From the NCBI RefSeq assembly GCF_000716785.1, contig NZ_JNYY01000003.1, positions 248,001-312,000 on the forward strand: a stretch of 64,000 bases of DNA. Reading direction: 5' to 3'. Both the position numbers and the translations under genes were made by a program. The stretch's first letter is position 1. Each line of letters opens with the position of its first letter. Positions 48,737-56,719 of the stretch are shown piece after piece. Below the pieces are notes generated by a model that had not been told where the DNA came from, made no database searches, and saw only the letters and a list, made by a program, of their open reading frames with translations. Source of the stretch: Amycolatopsis vancoresmycina (GTDB lineage: Bacteria; Actinomycetota; Actinomycetes; Mycobacteriales; Pseudonocardiaceae).

Positions 48737-51700
48737 GTGAAGAAGTCACGCACTGCGCTGCCGCTCGCCGCCCTGTTCGCGACGGTGTTCGTCGTCCCCG
48801 CCCACGCCGACCCGCTCAAAGCGCCGCTCGGGACGCCGCCGGTCGAGGCCGCGCCCGCCGCGTCCTCGGCCCACGAAGGGCCGGCCGCCTTCGCCGCCGC
48901 GGACCCCGACGACGGCCTGGTCACCGGCAGCGCGACCACCGAAGTCGCGCCGGGCCTGAACCTGACCCAGTTCGACCGGTTCGACCCGGCGGGCTGGATC
49001 CGCGGCGACACCCTCGCCGTCGATCTGGGCAGCAAGGTGCTCAAGCCGGCGTACCTGAGCCCCGGCACGGTCTCCGCGCGCACGCCGTTGTCGCAGCAGG
49101 TCGCGCGGGCGGGCGCGGTGGCCGGCGTCAACGGCGACTTCTTCGACATCAACGCCACCGGCGCGCCGATCGGCGTCGGCATCGACCGCGGGCAGCTGCA
49201 GACTGCCCCCGCCGCCGGGCACAACCTCACCGCATCGATCACCGACCAAGGCAAGGCAGTGCTGGCGTCGGTCTTCCTCGAAGCCACCGTGACGCTGCCC
49301 GGCGGCGTGGTGAAGGCGACCAACTTCAACAGCCCGGTCCTCGGCACGGACGCGATCGGCGTCTACACGCCGTTGTGGGGCGCTTCGAGCCGTCAGACGT
49401 CGGTGGCCGGAGCGTCCCGGGTGCGCGAGGTCGAGCTGCGCGACGGCGTCGTGACCGCCACGCGCGAGCAGCCCGCGGCCGGCCCGATCGCGGCAGGCAC
49501 CACTCTGCTCCTGGCCCGCGAAGCCGGCGCGGACGCCCTCGCCGCGCTCCAGCCGGGTGACGCGGTCGGTGTCACCTACGCGCCCCGCTCGGACGCCGGG
49601 AAGATCGCGGTCGCGGTGGGCGGCAACGAAGTCCTCCTCCGCGACGGCGTGGTGCAGCCGGTCGACAACGTCGCCATGCACCCGCGGACCGCGGTCGGCT
49701 TCTCCGCCGACGGCCGGAAGCTCTGGCTGGCCACCGTGGACGGGCGGCAGGCCGACAGCCGCGGGATGACCGAGCTCGAACTGGCGCGGCACATGAAGAG
49801 CCTCGGCGCCGACGACGCGATCAACCTCGACGGCGGCGGGTCGTCGACCCTCCTGGCGCGCAACGAGGGCGAAGCGGCGCCGAGCGTCCGGAACTCGCCG
49901 TCCGACGGCGGGGAACGCCTGGTGCCCAACGGAATCGGCTTCGCGACCGTGCCGGGCAGCGGCAAGCTGACCGGGTTCGCGCCCGCCCCGGCGGTGGCCG
50001 CGGACGGCGCGAACCGCGTGCTGTCGGGGCTGAGCAGGCACCTGGTCGCCGACGGACACGACGAGACCGGCGCCGCGGTGGCCGCCGACCCGCGCTGGAG
50101 CACGTCGGACCCCCGGCGTGCGAGCGTGACGCACGGGGTCGTCACCGGTCACCGCGCGGGTGCCGTCGACGTCGTCGCGCGCTCCGGCCGCGCGTCCGGG
50201 AAGACGGCGCTTTCCGTGCTGGGCAAGCCGGTCCGGCTGGGGACGAGCACCGAGCAGGTCGCCCTCTCGGGCGCGGGTGCGAAGAGCACGTTCAAGGTCT
50301 ACGGCTACGACGCCGACGGCTACGGCACCTGGCTGGAGCCCGACGACGTCAAGCTCGACTACGACCACTCGGTCGTCCGGATCGAGCCGTCGGGCGACGG
50401 CTACGCGGTGACCGCGCTGACAGCCTCCGGCGCTTCCGCGATCACCGCGTCGGCGGCGGGGTTCACCACGCACCTGGCCGCGTCGGTCGGCACCGTGCCG
50501 CGGATCGCGGCCCCGCTGGACGGCCCGGCGGGCTGGACGGCGACGGTGTTCCCGGCGGTCGTCGGCGCGGCCCTGTCGGCGGCGCCCGGCCGTGACGGCG
50601 GCGCCGGGCTCGCGCTCGACTACCGGCTCACCGGCACGACGGCCACCCGCGCGGCCTACGTGACGCCGTCGGCCCCGCTGCCGGTCCCCGAGGGCACGCA
50701 GAAGATCGGCCTGTGGGTCAACGGCGACGGCAAAGGCGCGTGGCTGCGGGCGGAACTGCGCGACGCGGCGAATGTGGCGTCCATTGTGGACCTTTCGCTG
50801 AGCGTCGACTGGACGGGCTGGCGGTACGTCACGGCGGTGGTGCCGGCCGGGCTGCCCGCCGGGCAGCGCCTGGCCCGGTTCTACGCCGTCGAAAACGTGC
50901 CCGACCAGCAGTACGAAGGCCGGCTCGTGTTCGACGACCTGACGTTCGAGGTGGCGCCGACGACGACCGTGCCCGCCGATCCCGCCCCGCACGACCCGGC
51001 ACTGGTCACCGACGGCGTGCTGGCCGGCGGCCTGCGGGTCGCGGTGGTCAGCGACGCCCAGTTCACCGCGGACGACCCGGCGGGACCGCTGGTCGCCCAG
51101 GCCCGGCGGGCGCTGCGCGAAGCCGTCGCGGCGAAACCGGACCTGGTGCTGATCAACGGCGACTTCGTCGACCGCGGCACGGCACCCGACTTCGCGCTGG
51201 CCCGGCAGGTGATCACCGGCGAGCTCGACGGCAGGGTGCCCTGGTACTACGTGCCGGGCAACCACGAGGCCGAAGCGGGCAACGGCCTGGCGAACTTCCA
51301 GGCCGCGTTCGGGGTGCCGCACCAGGTCATCGACGTGCGCGGCATCCGGCTCGTGCTGCTGGACTCCTCGCGCGGCTCGCTGCGCGCGGGCGGGTTCGAC
51401 CAGGTCCGGATGCTGCGTTCGGCGCTGGATTCGGCGGCTGCGGACCGGTCGATCCGCGGCGTCGTCGTCGCCATGCACCACCCGGTGCAGGACCCCAGCC
51501 CGACCGGGAACTCCCAGCTCGGCGACCGCAAGGAAGCGGCCCTGCTGACCCGGTGGCTGACCGGGTTCGAGCAGGCGTCGGGCAAACCGGCTGCGGCCGT
51601 CGCTTCGCACGCCGGGGTGTTCTCGCTGTCCCGCGTCGACGGGGTGCCGTACCTGGTCAACGGCAATTCGGGCAAGGCACCGGCGGCCGCGCCGGGCGAC

Positions 51701-52036
51701 GGCGGGTTCGTCGGCTGGACGCTGCTGCGCGTGGACCCGGCCGATCGGGCCCAGCCGGTGCGCTTCGAGACGCGCCCGAACGTCGACGCGCTTTCCCTCT
51801 CGGGGCCGTCGTCACTGGCCCGCGGCGAACGCGCGGTCGTCCGGGCTTCGCTGCGGCAGGGGACGCGGGACGTGCCGGTGGCCTACCCGGTGAGCGCGGA
51901 CTGGCAGGTCGGCTGGGGCGTCGTGGCGTTCGACCCCGCTTCCGGCGTCCTGACGGCGCTGCGGCCGGGGGTCGCGCGGCTTTCGGTGACGGTCAACGGG
52001 GTGACGCAGTCGCTGGTCGTGACCGTGCGCGGGTAA
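48737..52036 (+). CDS. Secreted phosphodiester glycosidase / metallophosphoesterase fusion
   Basis: This protein of about 1099 residues starts at GTG 48737 with a Sec signal (to about residue 24). A NAGPA-type phosphodiester alpha-GlcNAcase domain covers about 60-425 (GVNGDFFDIN near 128, NLDGGGSSTLL near 363). Ig-like and carbohydrate-binding-like beta domains follow (about 430-760). A calcineurin-like phosphoesterase covers about 765-1010 (VVSDAQF, INGDFVDRG, PGNHEAE, MHHPVQ, SHAGVFS), and a C-terminal Ig-like tail closes it. It should act outside the cell, perhaps uncapping and cleaving phosphate-linked glycans such as teichoic acid. Upstream ATG 48722 is an alternative start. Phosphate scavenging is a reasonable inference. 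Confidence 0.88.
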   Translation: MKKSRTALPLAALFATVFVVPAHADPLKAPLGTPPVEAAPAASSAHEGPAAFAAADPDDGLVTGSATTEVAPGLNLTQFDRFDPAGWIRGDTLAVDLGSKVLKPAYLSPGTVSARTPLSQQVARAGAVAGVNGDFFDINATGAPIGVGIDRGQLQTAPAAGHNLTASITDQGKAVLASVFLEATVTLPGGVVKATNFNSPVLGTDAIGVYTPLWGASSRQTSVAGASRVREVELRDGVVTATREQPAAGPIAAGTTLLLAREAGADALAALQPGDAVGVTYAPRSDAGKIAVAVGGNEVLLRDGVVQPVDNVAMHPRTAVGFSADGRKLWLATVDGRQADSRGMTELELARHMKSLGADDAINLDGGGSSTLLARNEGEAAPSVRNSPSDGGERLVPNGIGFATVPGSGKLTGFAPAPAVAADGANRVLSGLSRHLVADGHDETGAAVAADPRWSTSDPRRASVTHGVVTGHRAGAVDVVARSGRASGKTALSVLGKPVRLGTSTEQVALSGAGAKSTFKVYGYDADGYGTWLEPDDVKLDYDHSVVRIEPSGDGYAVTALTASGASAITASAAGFTTHLAASVGTVPRIAAPLDGPAGWTATVFPAVVGAALSAAPGRDGGAGLALDYRLTGTTATRAAYVTPSAPLPVPEGTQKIGLWVNGDGKGAWLRAELRDAANVASIVDLSLSVDWTGWRYVTAVVPAGLPAGQRLARFYAVENVPDQQYEGRLVFDDLTFEVAPTTTVPADPAPHDPALVTDGVLAGGLRVAVVSDAQFTADDPAGPLVAQARRALREAVAAKPDLVLINGDFVDRGTAPDFALARQVITGELDGRVPWYYVPGNHEAEAGNGLANFQAAFGVPHQVIDVRGIRLVLLDSSRGSLRAGGFDQVRMLRSALDSAAADRSIRGVVVAMHHPVQDPSPTGNSQLGDRKEAALLTRWLTGFEQASGKPAAAVASHAGVFSLSRVDGVPYLVNGNSGKAPAAAPGDGGFVGWTLLRVDPADRAQPVRFETRPNVDALSLSGPSSLARGERAVVRASLRQGTRDVPVAYPVSADWQVGWGVVAFDPASGVLTALRPGVARLSVTVNGVTQSLVVTVRG

Positions 52037-52065
52037 AGCGTTCGGTTTTTGTCGGTGGTGCGTCC

Positions 52066-52071
52066 TAGGGT
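52066..52071 (+). promoter_or_regulatory. -10 element TAGGGT of the ABC exporter operon
   Basis: TAGGGT ends seven bases before GTG 52079, with no ribosome site between, so a leaderless transcript is likely. Confidence 0.45.
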
Positions 52072-52078
52072 GCGGAGC

Positions 52079-53023
52079 GTGGACGAATCGGAGGACCGGG
52101 AACCGGCACTGGTGCAGGCCAAGGCACTGGTGAAGCGCTTCGGCGAGTTCGAGGCCGTGCGCGGGATCGACGTCGAGGTGCGGCGCGGGGAGGCGTTCGG
52201 CTTCCTCGGCCCGAACGGCGCCGGCAAGTCGTCGACGATGCGGATGATCGCCTGCGTGTCGCCTCGCACCGACGGTGACCTGCGCGTGCTCGGGCTGGAT
52301 CCGGAGGCCGCCGGGCCGCGGATCCGCGCGCGCCTCGGCGTGGTGCCGCAGCAGGACAACCTGGACGTCGAGCTGACGGTCCGGGAGAACCTGCTGATCT
52401 ACGGCCGCTACTTCGGCCTGTCCCGCGCGGCGGCCCGGCGGAAGGCGGCGGAGCTGCTGGAGTTCGCCCAGCTGAGCGACCGCGCGGACGACAAGGTCGA
52501 CCCGCTCTCGGGCGGCATGAAGCGGCGGCTGACGATCGCGCGGTCCCTGGTCAACGACCCGGAGCTGCTCCTGCTCGACGAGCCGACGACGGGCCTCGAC
52601 CCGCAGGCCCGCCACCTGCTGTGGGACCGCCTGTTCCGGCTGAAGGCCCAGGGCACGACGCTGATCGTCACGACCCACTACATGGACGAAGCCGAGCAGC
52701 TGTGCGACAGGCTGGTGGTGATGGACCACGGCCGCATCGCCGCGGAGGGCTCACCGGCCGACCTGATCCGGCGGTATTCGACGCGCGAGGTGGTCGAGCT
52801 GCGGTTCGCGCCGGGGGAGCAGGTTGCGGCGGCCCAGCAGGTGGACGGCCTGGCCGAGCGGGTCGAGGTGCTGCCGGACCGGGTCCTGCTGTACGCCGAC
52901 GACGGCGAGGAAGCCCTGGAACACACGCACTCCCGCGGGGTGCGGCCGTTGTCGAGCTTGGTTCGCCGGAGCTCGCTGGAGGACGTGTTCCTGCGGCTCA
53001 CCGGCCGGACGCTGGTGGACTGA
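52079..53023 (+). CDS. ABC exporter ATP-binding protein (NodI/DrrA-like)
   Basis: This 314-residue ATPase has Walker A GPNGAGKS (44-51), signature LSGGM (143-147), Walker B LLLLDEPTTGLD (163-174) and an H-loop TTHYMDEAEQL. The C-terminal ~80 residues form a DrrA/NodI-like appendage (PLSSLVRRSSLEDVFLRLTGRTL). Its TGA overlaps the ATG of the first permease, so the operon is tightly coupled. The start GTG 52079 follows a -10 element. It energises export by the two membrane proteins downstream. Confidence 0.95.
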   Translation: MDESEDREPALVQAKALVKRFGEFEAVRGIDVEVRRGEAFGFLGPNGAGKSSTMRMIACVSPRTDGDLRVLGLDPEAAGPRIRARLGVVPQQDNLDVELTVRENLLIYGRYFGLSRAAARRKAAELLEFAQLSDRADDKVDPLSGGMKRRLTIARSLVNDPELLLLDEPTTGLDPQARHLLWDRLFRLKAQGTTLIVTTHYMDEAEQLCDRLVVMDHGRIAAEGSPADLIRRYSTREVVELRFAPGEQVAAAQQVDGLAERVEVLPDRVLLYADDGEEALEHTHSRGVRPLSSLVRRSSLEDVFLRLTGRTLVD

Positions 53024-53826
53024 TGGCGACGGTCTCCACCGGCCGCGTGGTCGGCAAGTGGCACGGCGCCTGGCTGCGCGTCGAGGGGTACTGGACGTGG
53101 TACCGAAGGCACTGGGTGTCCACTTTGTACTCCACCGGCCTGCAACCGGTGCTTTTCCTCGCCGCCATGGGCCTCGGCTTCGGCTCGCAGGTGCGGCCCG
53201 GCACGGTCACCGGCGGGCTGTCGTACCTGCAGTACGTCGCGCCCGCGCTGCTGGCCGCCGGGGCCGCGCAGCAGGCCGTCGGCGAGTCGAGCTACCCCGT
53301 CCTGTCCGGCTTCAAGTGGCAGAAGGACTACCTGGCCGTCACCGCCACCCCGGTGTCACCGGGCCAGGTCTTCGGCGGCCACCTGATCTGGTCGGCCCTG
53401 CGCCTGACCCTTGCGGGCGCGATCTACGCGTTCGTCGCGCTCTTCTTCGGCGCCTGGACCGGGCCGGGGGTGCTGCTGGTGATCCTGGCCGGCACCGTCA
53501 CCGGGCTCGCCTGCACCACGCCGATGGCCGCGCTGGCCGCCCGCACCTTCGACGAGGGCCAGCGCTTCGGGTTGATCTTCCGCTTCGTCCTGATCCCGAT
53601 GACCTTGTTCTCCGGCACGTTCTTCCCGATTTCCCAGCTGCCGGCGGCGATCCGCTGGCTGGCCTGGCTTTCCCCGCTGTGGCACGGCACGCAGCTCGCC
53701 CGTGGCGTGAGCATCGGCGGGGTCGGCGGCTGGGCGCTGCTCGGCCACTTCGTCGTGCTGGCGGCGTTGTTCGCGGCCGGGTGGGTGCTCGCGCACCGGG
53801 CCTTCTACCGGAGGCTGGTGGTCTGA
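53023..53826 (+). CDS. ABC-2 type permease, first of two
   Basis: This 267-residue membrane protein has six hydrophobic helices in the ABC-2 (DrrB/NodJ) layout. An N-terminal amphipathic head is followed by GYWTWYRRHWVSTLYSTGLQPVLFLAAMGLGFG, and conserved helix-linker LSPLWHGTQLARG lies before the last helix. It is coupled at both ends by ATGA overlaps (stop-start with the ATPase and with the next permease). It should form half of the channel. Confidence 0.92.
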   Translation: MATVSTGRVVGKWHGAWLRVEGYWTWYRRHWVSTLYSTGLQPVLFLAAMGLGFGSQVRPGTVTGGLSYLQYVAPALLAAGAAQQAVGESSYPVLSGFKWQKDYLAVTATPVSPGQVFGGHLIWSALRLTLAGAIYAFVALFFGAWTGPGVLLVILAGTVTGLACTTPMAALAARTFDEGQRFGLIFRFVLIPMTLFSGTFFPISQLPAAIRWLAWLSPLWHGTQLARGVSIGGVGGWALLGHFVVLAALFAAGWVLAHRAFYRRLVV

Positions 53827-54647
53827 TGGCGGCCGTCGAAACCCGCGCCGGGTTGTTCCTGCGCATCCTCCCGCCCGCGCTGTACGCGGGCCGAGCCCGC
53901 ATGCTCGTCGAACGCGCGGCGATGGTCTACCGCGGCAACCTGCTGATCTTCCTGTCCGGCGCGGTCGAGCCGTTCCTCTACCTGCTGGCCTTCCAGCTGG
54001 GGTTCGGCAAGCTGGTCACCGAGGTGACGGGCCCGGACGGGCACCCGATGAGCTACGTCGCGTTCGTGGCGCCCGCGCTGCTGGCGACGTCGGCGATGAA
54101 CGGCGCCGTCTTCGAGTCGACGTACAACCTCTTCTTCAAGCTGCGCTACGCCAAGCTGTACGACGCCATGCTGGCCACCCCGATCGGCCCGCTGGACGTG
54201 GCACTGGGCGAAATCGGCTGGGCGATCACGCGCGGCGGCATCTATGCGGTCGCCTTCCTGGCGATCGCGGCGGCGATGGGCCTGCTCGCGTCGTGGTGGG
54301 CGCTGCTGATGGTCCCGGCGGCACTCCTGGTCGGCCTGGCGTTCTCGGCGATCGGCATGGCCCTGGTGACGTTCCTGCGGTCGACGGCCCAGTTCGACTA
54401 CATCCAGCTGGGCCTGACCCCGATGTTCCTCTTCGCGACGACGTTCTTCCCGCTGTCGGTCTACCCCGAGCCCCTCCAGTGGGTGGTCCGCTGCCTCCCG
54501 CTCTACCACGCGATCGAGCTGATGCGCGGCCTGGCCACCGGAATCCTGTCCGGCAGCATGCTGGTCAACCTGGCCTACCTCCTGCTCCTGGGCGCAGTGG
54601 GTCTCTGGGCATCGACCCGCCGGATCGCCAAACTCCTCCTGACCTGA
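53826..54647 (+). CDS. ABC-2 type permease, second of two
   Basis: This 273-residue membrane protein is paralogous in layout to the preceding permease, with six helices and the late motif LPLYHAIELMRGLATG. ATG 53826 overlaps the preceding stop. The heterodimer of two related permeases with one ATPase is typical of drug and polysaccharide exporters. The substrate is unknown. The gene ends four bases before the 21-bp repeat array, towards a convergent protease. Confidence 0.92.
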   Translation: MAAVETRAGLFLRILPPALYAGRARMLVERAAMVYRGNLLIFLSGAVEPFLYLLAFQLGFGKLVTEVTGPDGHPMSYVAFVAPALLATSAMNGAVFESTYNLFFKLRYAKLYDAMLATPIGPLDVALGEIGWAITRGGIYAVAFLAIAAAMGLLASWWALLMVPAALLVGLAFSAIGMALVTFLRSTAQFDYIQLGLTPMFLFATTFFPLSVYPEPLQWVVRCLPLYHAIELMRGLATGILSGSMLVNLAYLLLLGAVGLWASTRRIAKLLLT

Positions 54648-54650
54648 GGT

Positions 54651-54734
54651 GATGCCCCGCCAATCACGCGAGATGCCCCCTCAATCACGCGAGATCCGCC
54701 CCCAATCACGCCAGATCCGTCCTCAATCACGCCA
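54651..54734. repeat. Four tandem 21-bp units at convergent junction (array 1)
   Basis: Four exact-length 21-bp units start at 54651, 54672, 54693 and 54714. Each contains AATCACGC preceded by a GATGCCCC- or GATCCG-like segment. A partial fifth unit follows. The first unit matches a unit of the second array (63279) at 19 of 21 positions. The array fills the gap between the permease and the convergent protease. Confidence 0.85.
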
Positions 54735-54763
54735 GATCCGGCTTCGGGCACCGGCCGCCGGGG

Positions 54764-56182
54764 TCAGCGCGCCGGATCCGGCCGTCCGCCCGGTGCCACG
54801 GCGGCCGCCGGCGCGTTGACCATCCCGTGCCCGTAGAACCCGTTGTAGCCCTCGTACCCGGCGCAGTACGCGTCCTGCAGGCCGTCGCCGGTCAGGTCGT
54901 AGTCGGCCGGGCAGGGCATCGGCATCGCCTGCACGTCGAGCGTGCGCCGCAGTTGCCGGGGCCCGGCCTTCTCCGCGGCGGACGCCAGCAGCGCCAGCAC
55001 ACCGGTGACGTGCGGCGCGGCCATCGACGTCCCGCACAGTGGCGCGTACCCGCCCGGCACCGTCGAGAGGACGCACTCGCCCGCCTCCCCACCGGGCGCG
55101 GTGATGTCGATCACGCCCAGCCCGTACGAGCTGTAGCCCGCCTTCACCCGGTCGGCGCCGACGGCGGACACCGCGACGACGTCCCGGAGCCCGGCCGGCA
55201 GGGCCTCGCAGCCGCTGCTCGCCCCGGGTGCGCCGGACCGCGCCGACGGCGTGAGGTCGACCGCCTCGTTGGTCGCCGCCGCCACGTTCAGCGTGCCCGC
55301 CGACGTGCTGTATTCGACCGCGCGCGCCAGGACCTCGTGGACGACGCCGCGGTCGTTGCCGCGGATGCACGAGAGCGTCCACGGGTTGACGAAGAAACTG
55401 CTGTTCGTCAGCCGCATGTGCCGTGACGCAGCCCACATCAGGCCGCACACCGCGGCTTCGGGATCGGCGTAACCGCGGTCGTCGATGACCTTCACCGACG
55501 CCACGCTGACCCCGGGCGCCACCCCCGTCACCCCGCGGTCGTCGTCGGCCGCCGCGATGATCCCGGCCACGTGCGTCCCGTGCACCGACGTCGTGGGCGC
55601 CCAGGCCGCCGGCGACCGGTCGGGGGCGCCGGTCAGGCAGCCGGCCGAGTCGTCGCGGTCGAGGGCGTCGGCGAGGTCGGGGTGGTCCGGGTCGATGCCG
55701 GAGTCGAGGACGCCGACCACGACGTCCCGGCTGCCGCCGGCCCCGCGGCGGGCGTTGATCATCGCCATGTCCCACTGCTGCCCGCTCAGGTCCGCGGTGG
55801 GCACCCGCGCGGGATCGGTCGGCGGCAGCGGCGCCCGCACCGGCTGCGGCCGGACCTCGGTGGCGCGCTGCGCGGCGAGCCGTTCGCCCTGGGCGCTGAA
55901 CGCCCGGTCGAGGCCGATCCGGCCGCCGAAGCCCGGGTCGCCGGAGGTGGCGACCGCGACGGCGATCTGCGGGTAGTAGACGGTGGTCGCGCCGCAGGCG
56001 GCGGCGATCTCCGAGCGGGCCGCGGGCTCGGCGGTGCCGCGGTCGAAGGTGACGACGTACCGCAGGACCCGGCCATGGGCGCAGCCGGGCTCGCCGGCCG
56101 CCGCGGGACCGGCGGTGACGCACCCCGAAAGCACCAGGACGGTGCACACGGCCGCGCGCAGCGGCCGCGCCAGCAGGGACAC
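54764..56182 (-). CDS. Subtilisin-family (S8) serine protease, lipoprotein
   Basis: This 472-residue protease starts at GTG 56182 behind GGGAGG. The signal ends in the lipobox VLSGC, so Cys21 should be lipid-modified and anchor the enzyme. A prosegment of about 110 residues precedes the S8 domain, whose triad is Asp160 (VLDSGID), His201 (HGTHVAG) and Ser386 (GTSMAAPHV). An oxyanion Asn is expected in the AAATNEAVD region. Eight or more cysteines in the mature domain suggest disulfides. It should process surface or secreted proteins. It is convergent with the ABC exporter across the 21-bp array. Confidence 0.93.
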   Translation of the reverse strand: MSLLARPLRAAVCTVLVLSGCVTAGPAAAGEPGCAHGRVLRYVVTFDRGTAEPAARSEIAAACGATTVYYPQIAVAVATSGDPGFGGRIGLDRAFSAQGERLAAQRATEVRPQPVRAPLPPTDPARVPTADLSGQQWDMAMINARRGAGGSRDVVVGVLDSGIDPDHPDLADALDRDDSAGCLTGAPDRSPAAWAPTTSVHGTHVAGIIAAADDDRGVTGVAPGVSVASVKVIDDRGYADPEAAVCGLMWAASRHMRLTNSSFFVNPWTLSCIRGNDRGVVHEVLARAVEYSTSAGTLNVAAATNEAVDLTPSARSGAPGASSGCEALPAGLRDVVAVSAVGADRVKAGYSSYGLGVIDITAPGGEAGECVLSTVPGGYAPLCGTSMAAPHVTGVLALLASAAEKAGPRQLRRTLDVQAMPMPCPADYDLTGDGLQDAYCAGYEGYNGFYGHGMVNAPAAAVAPGGRPDPAR

Positions 56183-56719
56183 CGGACCTCCCACCGGATG
56201 CAGGAACCGCGGGTGCCGGCGCGCGAGATCCCGGTCACCCCGAGCCGCACGGTAGCCACCCCGTGCCCGGCGGACAAGCGCTGCGGCCAAGTTCCCCCGC
56301 CGGTGGGGCTCGCGGCGCGCCCGGCGGCGTGGGCGGAGGTACCGAGTACACCGGAGCGGTCACCCGGTGTGGGATACTCGGGGTGGCCGCTGGGCCGCGG
56401 GGCGCATGTGAGAGGTGCTGCCTGCGGCGTTGTGGCCCGGTGAAGTGCGTGGACTCCCGCGACGCGCGTCGCCGCCCGCGAACCGGGCGGCTGGACGACG
56501 TGGCGGGCGGCCCGGGGGCCGCGAGTGCCTTATGCACGCCGCCGAGCAGACCTTTGACCGGGTTGCGTCCCACCGGAAGCGGTGGTGCGGCGCCCGGTCG
56601 TCGGGCAAGGATTCCCGCCGCTGGTGACCACCACGGCGGTACGAACAGAAAGGGGCCCCTGCGCGGCCGCGTCCCTGCCGGTGCGAACCGGCAGACGCGC
56701 CCGGGGGCGGAGGAGACAC
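56183..56719. other. 537-bp interval with the rne leader
   Basis: This interval has no credible gene; open frames here are shadows. It holds the protease promoter side and the rne control region. GATACT at 56373-56378 is a possible rne -10 element, which would give a leader of about 335 nt, rich in GC hairpins. GGAGGAG ends five bases before the rne start. A long leader is notable because RNase E is known to control its own mRNA through its leader in other bacteria. Confidence 0.5.
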
